DNA from: Acanthaster planci
Taxonomy: Eukaryota > Echinodermata > Asteroidea > Valvatida > Acanthasteridae
NCBI RefSeq assembly: GCF_001949145.1
Contig: NW_019091493.1
Span: 43,801 to 107,800 of the forward strand
DNA length: 64,000 nucleotides
Direction: 5' to 3'
Below the pieces are notes generated by a model, which worked only from the letters and a program-made list of their open reading frames with translations, searched no databases and was not told the DNA's origin. The position numbers were made by a program, and so were the translations under genes. Below are positions 1-64,000 of this stretch, one piece after another; within the stretch, counting starts at the first letter, position 1; every line of letters starts with the position of its first letter.

Positions 1-350
1 ATGAGCAAGTGCGAATGTGGTTATTGCCCAGTATATTTATTTCAGAAATATATCAAATTAGCTGAGATAAAAGATGCTAGCTCTTTTGTGTTCCGTAGTT
101 TGTTGAAAGTCAAAGGGGGTTATAAACTTAGGGAACTGAATCAACCCATGTCGTATACCCGTGTGAGAGAAATTATCTTACAGGCATTAAGTCCTTTGGT
201 GGACGACGTTTCAACGTTCGGGGTGCACAGCCTGTACCAGATAGGGTCTTCAAAAGACATGGAAGATGGAAGACAGAGAATGCTAAAGATGGTTATGTTA
301 AGGAAGGTATGAAGGAACTCCTAAAAGTATCAAAATCTTTAGGTTTATGA
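1..350 (+). pseudogene. Tyrosine recombinase (Crypton/DIRS-like) C-terminal fragment, frameshifted
   Basis: The reading frame is open from base 1 and continues from outside the window. It encodes a segment typical of eukaryotic transposon-borne tyrosine recombinases: a CPVYLFQKYIKLAEI stretch, then YKLRELNQPMSYTRVREI, then FGVHSL just before the position where family members carry the catalytic HxxR arginine. At about bases 225-246 the frame shifts. From 246 the matching C-terminal piece is read in another frame, with an HGRW motif and a DGYV motif that would hold the nucleophilic tyrosine, and it stops at TGA 348-350. The serine/glycine-rich stretch normally between HSLR and the HGRW block is missing, so this copy is broken. 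Family assignment rests on motif order and spacing from knowledge of Crypton/DIRS recombinases. Exact element class is uncertain. Confidence 0.6.
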
Positions 351-3300
351 AATGCAATTAGGTTATGTAGAAGTTTGAGACAGTTTTGCGGGGAAAAGAT
401 AGGGAACTAAGACTAGTTCTGTCTGGGACGAAGTTGCAATGCCATGGGTCAGACCTACGTTTCTCATCCAAGGGGTGAGTTTTTCGTAGCCAGCTTGTAA
501 CACGATCTTTAGTTCCAGTAACAACTTTGCCTTCTTGTGAAAACCAGACGCTAGTTTCTATACTAGCTCACTTATGTTCCACTCGCAGTATGAATTCCTG
601 AGTTTAAATTCAAAAGGAAAAAGATAAGGAAAGAAGGTAATGGTATTTTTGCACACAAACAAAAGAAGACAATTTTGTGTCACCGTTTGTACATGTATCT
701 AAGCGATCATTATATATATGTAAACCTTTAAGGTGAAAACGGGCACTGGGTGAAAGTGTGTCCACTGTTTGGGCCGAAATACGCCAACACTATCGCAAAT
801 TCATTGGTGTTTGTGTACTTTTGTTCTTCAGACGGAGGTACTAGGGAAGAACTGGTGAAATTCAAAGTTTGATGCACAATAAGTTCACAGAGTGCTCTTC
901 AAGTTATAATTAGGGCAAGGGCTGGACCAAGTTGTACCGGTATGCAGGCCTCGATCTTGAGGAAAAAAGGGGCTGGCCACTTTGGCCTTGCCTTCATCAA
1001 ATTTCAACAGGGCACCAGGCCAGCTCGAGGGGGCACCAACGCCAATTATTTTGAAACCTTTAATTTACATTTTTGAAAACCAGTCATGCCATGAGTAGGC
1101 CTTTAAGCTATTGTTCAGTTCTTGTACAGCATGCCATCTCCCTTCAATAAAAAGCGTTTATCATGCTGCTATTATTTGTCGCATTTTCTGTATAAAACTG
1201 TAATGTTCATTTTTAATTAATTACAATTACCCGGACAGTTTTTCCTTCTGAATCCAGCCTCTGATTTAATGCTTGTTTAGATTTTGTATCCCTTTCCCAT
1301 TAGAATTCAAGGATTCCTAACCCCCTTAAACTAAATTTAAAATATAATAAATAGTGTTTATCCTTTTATTTAAATGAAATTGGGATCCTTTTAAAATGTT
1401 AACTGTTTGCTAAATGGTTGTGGAAAACTCCGGTCAAGTTGACATCGTACAACTCGTAAGTCGGCCTTTTGATAAAAGTACCGATCGTGTGTTGATGCAT
1501 TTCCATGGATGATTTTTAAGTGGGCCTTTATAAGCCGTTGTTTCGTTCAAGTTGGCATGTTCTCTCGGTTCCTTTTCCACAAAACCTCAAAAAAAAATCC
1601 TCGGTATAAAGTGGGCTGTAAACAAACAATCGATTTCCAGGGCTTCGTTGTCAATACTGACGTGGAGTAGGCCTACATGTACGTACATGTACAGTACGTA
1701 CATGTACATGTACATTGCGCGAGCGTGACCACAAAGGGGTCTCCCCAATATTTGCACCAATACCAGTACCCCCTCTAGTGCACGCGCATGCGCTGTCCCT
1801 TTTTGGGGGTCACCCTATTGAATGAAGTTTTACTTGCGGTCGGCCCAAGATCCTGTGTGTACGCACCAGTGCGTAACATGTGTGCTGTGCATGCTAGTAT
1901 TATGTCAGTACAAATGGCATGCACGGGTTGTCCTCAGTACGGAGCGATAATCAATATCGAGGACAAACTTACCTGAATTGACAACGGAGATAGAAATAAA
2001 CCAGGGCTGATCAAAGCAATTAAACTGGTGTATTGAATTATATGGATGGTATTAAGGCAGCACGCCACGTAAGTCGGCAAGCAGCAAATTTCGGCATTTC
2101 GAAGTCATTATTTTTTCGAGTCAAGACTGAGTGCCGACTTTGCCAGAGTTTACAAGTTTATAAATACTAATAATAATCCCTACTTTTTCTGGAAAACAGG
2201 GTTTCAAGCTTCTGGCACTTTGAGCCCTCCCGTAAGAAAGCGTCCTTTTAGCGTTTCTTTATATGATCGTGTGACGGCATGATTTTGAGATAAAGGCCTG
2301 GGGCTAGCAAACGATCAAAACTTATTGTTAACACAATAAGCGCTCGCCTGGTTTCCGACTTGGTTGTGCAAATTTGCATTTAAAATATGCTACTCACCGG
2401 TGCAGGGTTGATAATGATATCCAAGGCTTTGTTCGCACGATTACTCGCGATAACCCGAGTTACTACACTCGGTTCAGGCGTATACTCCTCTGTGATGGGG
2501 AGTATACTCTCGCTGACCCGAGGATGGTACTCCAGCTGTTCGTGCACTTGGGATAGCTAGTACTCGGGTAAGTACGAGTAGCTCGCTCTAACGTAGTCCA
2601 AAAGGTTGAACTCTCCCCAATTCTGAATCGTACTGCGTGCACTGGCTTACATGGTACACTCTCATTACACATGCAGCTGGCTGCAAACAGGGAAGGGAAC
2701 ACTGGCCAAGGTGGCCGCAACATTTGAGTTTTTTGGAAGGGCAATACGGCCAACTTGGAAGGGAACGCGGCCATTGGCCGCAGTGGCCGCGGTAAAGATC
2801 AAGGCCTGGGTATGGTCATAATTGTTTGCTTAATCGTTTCCATTTTGAAATTTTCCAAACCCCACGACGTAGAAGTTTTTAGAACAATTGTCAAAATGTT
2901 TTGCAGTCATCCAAATTTATGGGCAAGCAAAAAGCTAGAGTTGCAAGTGTGAATTATGATTCACAATAATTTCCAAAATTGCTCCTCAAGTCCTAATTAG
3001 AACGGGTGCTAGACCAGTGTAAATAAATGACTGTTTAATAATTTTTCAATCTGAAATCCTCCAATTGTACGACATGAAAGTTTGACAAACAGCATTGTCT
3101 CAATGTACTGCTTCTATTTAAGAGAAAGCAACCTATACATGACAGTATGGTCAAAATGAACCAGTTCTAGAACAAGTTATAAACAGATGATTGTCTTTGC
3201 TCTTGAAATTATCCAATCAATGTTTGCTTACATACTTTTTGTGAAATTTTGTAAAAGTGGATTGAAGTTAATTAGAATTCTAAAAATAATTGAGATAAAA

Positions 3301-4896
3301 ACTGTGTTTGTGATTCCAATCACTTAAAAGTTCGAGTTCTTGTTACTACATGCATAAAAGTATTTTGTTGTGATCTGATGGAAGATAAATAATTCAACTT
3401 GAAGTTTCCGTGATGACCAGTTCAGTTTGTTGTGAACATTCTGAGATTTCTCAAGAATAAATCTTGTTTCTAGTACATTTACTTTAATTGACAAGAGTGT
3501 ATTGGGTATATATTATTTGCATGACTTGCATCCCCCAAAACAAAACAGTGCACGCTATTAAGCGTGCACTCTTACTGTACATGCACAATGTACCTGTTTG
3601 CATTATGTATATATACATCCACACAGTGCGCGAAACATACGTCACCCCTGCAAAATAATGGTATTGTCCCTGCTACTATATTTAGATATCATTTTATCAC
3701 TTCGCGCAATCTGGAGAAAAAGCGGGTGTTATTTTCACATAAGCATGTACTAATGCAAAAGAGTGGAGCCCTGTCCTTAAAAAGCATTGCTTATTATGAA
3801 TATTCATAACTTAAACTCTCATAACACTGCATAAGCCGCGTGAACAAAGTTGTTGCATGACTCGTGTGGGCGGTCCTATGGCACGAAACACGGCTCTCGC
3901 TCGAGCGCATGGTTTCCCATTGCGTAAACGTGTGAGACAATTTACACTGCATTCCTGATTTCAAAGATGCATGTACTCACATAAAATTTGTGCATAGGCC
4001 TAAATTTCTAGTATATTTGATCTAAATTGTCCTTAGATCATGTTTTTCACAAATCCACGGGAAGAAGCTATGCACAATCAACGAGAACAGTGAAATGCAG
4101 TGAAAAAAAATGCAGAAGGAGACTTATACGTTGGCCTGCCTAGTTTATACCGAATGGGAGCACTCTAAATGAGACGTTTGATTCCATATGTTTTCGCCTA
4201 AATTTCATGTTTTATGCCATAATTGTTTTTTATTTTGGTTTCTAATTAGGCCTAAGCAGGAATCTTTTTTCTTTTCTCATCGTAGGCTTTGGAGCATTTT
4301 TTAAGACGGAAATTAAGTCCGAAATATGCGCAAAGTTGGCGCGCTTGCGCAGTTGCAGTGCCGTAATGACAGAAAATGGGAGATGCGTTATGGCTGCTGT
4401 AACAACACGGCGTTTTTAATATACGTCCGTGGACCAGATGACTAGTGCAGTTTCATATGCCTCTGTACTGAAAGTCCAAAGAACTGGTACCTTGTCTCTA
4501 TTTCTAAATACTTTCTCCACAGCTATGCAACCAGACTTCTGGGTGGTGGTCAATCTTATAATAATGTTGGACATGCATTATTGACATGCAGCTGTACCAG
4601 TTTATTAACTTCTTTAGTCCTTCCATTAATTTTTTTTAAAAAGACATGATTGACTTCATTGTCACACATCACTTCAGTATGCCTAGGTGCAAAAGTTTAG
4701 AACCTAAATTTGGCCGATGATATCCTGATGAAGTTATATTTGCACTTTGGACATTTGTAGAATTTTGTAGGCTCCAAATATTGAGCATGGATTCAGCACA
4801 GAGCAAGGAAACACACATGCGTAACTTGAGTTGGCCGACGTTTATAGGCCCAAGTCGGACCTTGTCCCCCCAAAACAACGGAAATAATTCTTTTAC
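351..4896. other. Non-coding region between the recombinase remnant and the SELENOH-like exon
   Basis: No convincing coding exon was found on either strand. It contains a cluster of TACATGTA/GTACATGTAC palindromes at about 1673-1716, a GCGCATGCGC palindrome (NRF1-site-like) at 1784-1793, a GGCC-rich patch at about 2700-2795 and a 9 bp stem hairpin around 2485-2512. The remaining exons of the selenoprotein H-like gene and its SECIS element should lie to the left of 4897. I searched by eye for the Sec-containing exon and did not find it here, so the intron may be long or the exons may be outside the window. Confidence 0.5.
1673..1716. repeat. TACATGTA / GTACATGTAC palindrome cluster
   Basis: Overlapping ACATGTAC and GTACATGTAC palindromes occur back to back here. 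Single or double copies of the same word recur across the window, for example near 26110, 29150, 29320, 41225 and 41800. This looks like a genome-wide over-represented palindrome rather than a feature of one gene. Confidence 0.7.
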
Positions 4897-5060
4897 CAGT
4901 GTTCGATGATCACTCGAATCTTGCCAGACGGGGCCGAGGCATTTCCACCGTCGTCTTTCTTGCTTTTCTTGGGAGATTCCGCGGTTTGTACAGCATCATT
5001 TTCCGAGTCGTTGCCCTCTGATTTCCCTGCCGCGCGTTTACGTCCACGTGGTGGTGCCAT
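4897..5060 (-). CDS. SELENOH: Selenoprotein H-like, first coding exon
   Basis: Read on the minus strand from the ATG at 5060-5058, this exon gives 54 codons plus two bases. It starts MAPPRGRKRA, continues through a Ser/Lys/Asp-rich linker with a KKSKKDD basic patch, and ends GKIRVIIEH plus the first two bases of a Cys codon, followed by a GTAAAAG donor. Vertebrate SELENOH, a small nuclear/nucleolar thioredoxin-fold redox protein, starts with the same basic MAPRGRKRK-type AT-hook-like motif. It then reaches a VVIEHC strand directly before its CxxU active site. The exon therefore breaks at the active-site Cys, and the selenocysteine (or Cys) should be two residues into the next exon. That exon, the C-terminal half and the SECIS element were not located. 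The gene is in the same orientation as BLTP2 and lies downstream of its 3' end. Confidence 0.72.
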
Positions 5061-7445
5061 TTTTCAAAACTGCCTAACTTCGACCACAGAGGTCGCTCTT
5101 CAATGTTTTTGGTTTTTTTTTGGGGGGGGGCAGTTTCGACTGCTACCGGTTTTACGCTTGCTATACAATAATTATATGAATAGAGCTAGTAGTAGACAAT
5201 TTGAGCCGGGAGAGTGTGTATTTTGGGGAGAGGGTTGGGTGATGAACTGAGCTACACACAAAGTCAACATAATATGTAGGAAACTCCCGTAATTTGAGTT
5301 CCTGTATCCATTTGGCATGGGCAGCTCTCTAATGTTCAGAGCACCTCCCATCTCTGCCTTGACCCATATTGGGTCAGAATCTGAAAACAAATCTACTTTT
5401 GAAAACAACATACAAACATCAAGCAGAGATCTCAAGTATGTATTATAGGTTAGCTAATTTGCTAGAAATTGCGACGTTTCAAATGCGACATGAATTAGAA
5501 GCACATGGTTAAAATCTGTTGTAGTGAGCCACTGTATTACGTTGGAAAGGCATAAGATTTCCTTTTGGGGTAGACTAATGCAAAAATAAATCAAAATTCA
5601 GATACACAATTAAGAACATAATACTGTTCTGACTGATTTATTCATCTGGCAACCATCTTTTCCTTCTATCACAAAAAATTTGCTCTTCAAAGACGTTACA
5701 GATGTCAAAGTTGCACTGGACAGTCCAAATTGCATACATATCCACAACATTTAAGCAAATTGCACTAAAGAATTTAAACAATGCTGAAAAATGGATTACA
5801 AAGTTCTTACTAGACAAAGAAAAGGGCATTTAATTAAGATGCCATTTAATTCAAATTTAAAGTTTAAAAACGTCTTAAAGAGTGTACCATTTTATTGATC
5901 AATTTAGATGTTCTTCCCATATTGCTATGAATACGATGACTCGTTAACAGGAATATGTATTGGCAAGCTTGAAGTAAAACACGCTTTTGCCCATTACCGG
6001 TGCAAGCATTTAGGAAGTGATGAAATCGGCTCATTGAATAACCTTAACACCCCACCCCCATGTGAAAGGATATTTGCACGTATCAATCATAAATTGTATT
6101 GGTTATAGGGCAGATCCGGCTGGGAGGGGGAGCAATGGGGGCCATGCCCCTCCCCCCCCCCAAAATGAGGTTTTTTATCAATTGGAGTGAAGATATTAAG
6201 TGTCTTAAATGGAGGCGTTTTGTACATGTATGGATAGAGCCATTTTGTTCAGGAAAATGTTTCTCAGCAGTTGCTAAATTGTACTTGGTGTGGTCAGTTC
6301 ATGCAAAAGTGCACCCAGGACGTTGCTTACTTGTTTTGCCCTCACTCCCCCTGGAAAAAAAATTTGGTGTGGATCCGGTTTTGGGAATAACATTACCAAA
6401 ATGTTTGAACTGTTTTACAAATTTTCTCTCCTTAGTACACATCAGACCTACAAATCAGTGAAAATTCTGATATTTTTTCAAATAAAATTTTGAATAATAG
6501 AAACATCGGATTAAAAAAATCAACCAAAACCTACTTGTTTGTGTATAAAACTTAATTGAACCAAATAACAATGGCCAAAAGTGTAAAATGCTATTTCAGG
6601 GAGCAGTTTACAATTGAAAATTTGAAATAGCTATTGGAGACATCTTACAAAAATTACTTCTCAGCAGTACATAATCTGTGTCCAAAGATGGTAATTTTTT
6701 TTCACATAAATCTTTGAATCCAATGATCAGATCAATCATTAACTCTGTACAGGTAATCTGAAACTTGTACAAAGATTTGGCAAGGCAAAAAAATGACAAA
6801 TACAATTTGATGAGTTAGTTAATGTCAAAACAGAAAGTGTTTCATAAAAAGGTGTTTTTTTTGCTACAATGCCATCATAAAACCTGAAATATTGAAAAAA
6901 TATCTGAGCTTATGATGGCTGATTACAAATTCTGAATACTCAGATGTAAAATTCTGCCAGATAGTAAGAAAAATACACTTATCATCTGATACATATTTCA
7001 CATACAAAATTTTTAGCCAGGTAAATAAATATTTATTTAAATTTGTGCCAAAGGATAACTGTGAAGAGAAGCTATTTTCAACAAAGACAACGGCTTGTAA
7101 TAAAGTTTCTTTGCACAGATATGTAGTGATATTTTTTCTCTGCTTTCATCATCAAAGTCAAATGCCTCCAGTGTTAATATCAATCTCAGAGTTGAATATT
7201 GCAAAATACAAGGTGAGTAGGTCGTTGTTTGATAGTACAGCTTTTAGGCATAGAACAAACATAATGGAGTCAAGGAAGCAGACACAATGCTTTGGCCACA
7301 TTTTGTGTTTCACTACAAAAGTTACTACAGTGAAAACTGATATTGCCAAGACACACATGAAGGTTGGAGAAACACAAAAAATGAAATCCAACAGGTCCAA
7401 TGACAGTAGCTGTACCATTGTCATTAGTAACTTCATGTCATAGTT
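5061..7445. other. BLTP2 3' UTR and intergenic stretch up to SELENOH-like exon 1
   Basis: No coding exon is supported here. The right part must include the BLTP2 3' UTR. Candidate polyadenylation signals on the minus strand (TTTATT on the plus strand) sit at 7032-7037 and at about 5637-5642. The left part should hold the promoter and 5' UTR of the SELENOH-like gene. A G-rich homopolymer run lies at about 5120-5130. Several ORFs of 60-130 codons here have no recognisable domain and are treated as chance. Confidence 0.45.
7032..7037 (-). terminator. Candidate BLTP2 polyadenylation signal
   Basis: AATAAA on the minus strand about 410 bases after the BLTP2 stop codon. It is chosen by position only; another copy lies at about 5637-5642. 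Confidence 0.3.
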
Positions 7446-63817
<56,372 letters not shown>

Positions 63818-64000
63818 CTGCAAGTAGCAAGAAAATCATTGCCAATAAAACTTTCACCCCCTCTGGTTTTTATGCTGCAAATCACATTGAACACAAGATT
63901 AGGACATCCATAGTTAATTCTATGGTTCTCATTTCCGACTGACCCTTATTTTTGGTTCTGACCAAGAAAAAAAACTTTTTTAATGCCACTAAACAATATA

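Noticed and set aside
7045-7443. 132-codon plus-strand ORF
   Set aside because: Antisense to the BLTP2 3' UTR region, no recognisable domain, composition as for random AT-rich DNA.

Overview
This is eukaryotic (animal) DNA. It is AT-rich, with short exons, canonical GT-AG introns, decayed transposons, and many copies of the palindromes TACATGTA and AGGCCTA. The protein content and repeat flavour suggest an invertebrate deuterostome. An echinoderm is my best guess; a hemichordate or cephalochordate is possible. Species assignment is inference.

The window is dominated by one minus-strand gene, the orthologue of BLTP2 (KIAA0100; Drosophila hobbit; yeast FMP27; plant SABRE), a bridge-like lipid-transfer protein. 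I could place 47 coding exons (63817 down to 7446) with one unbroken reading frame of 1770 codons plus a TAA stop. All splice phases agree. Roughly the N-terminal fifth, including the membrane anchor, lies beyond base 64000.

The gene falls into two blocks. Exons 47213-63817 encode the central part with the GFWDK-type motif. Exons 7446-21019 encode the C-terminal part. Between them is one 26.2 kb intron (21020-47212); the next largest intron is about 2 kb. That intron holds three tandem TRIM-like genes, all on the opposite (plus) strand: TRIM-A (26997-28193, with a decayed propeller remnant at 29300-30356), TRIM-B (37806-39572) and TRIM-C (43318-45294). They are paralogues, each altered in a different domain: A has lost its propeller to stop codons, B has a shortened coiled coil, and C shows no RING. 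The intron also holds a dead LINE reverse transcriptase (32.9-34.1 kb), two terminal-inverted-repeat elements and tRNA-derived SINE fragments.

Downstream of BLTP2 on the same strand is the first coding exon of a selenoprotein H-like gene (4897-5060). At the extreme left is a broken tyrosine-recombinase fragment (1-350).

The BLTP2 introns carry several non-autonomous elements: a 268 bp inverted repeat with a hammerhead-ribozyme-like core (18567-18834), TIR/MITE elements (14.07-14.35, 14.64-15.03 and 54.19-54.60 kb), a long imperfect palindrome (55.2-55.9 kb) and minisatellites.
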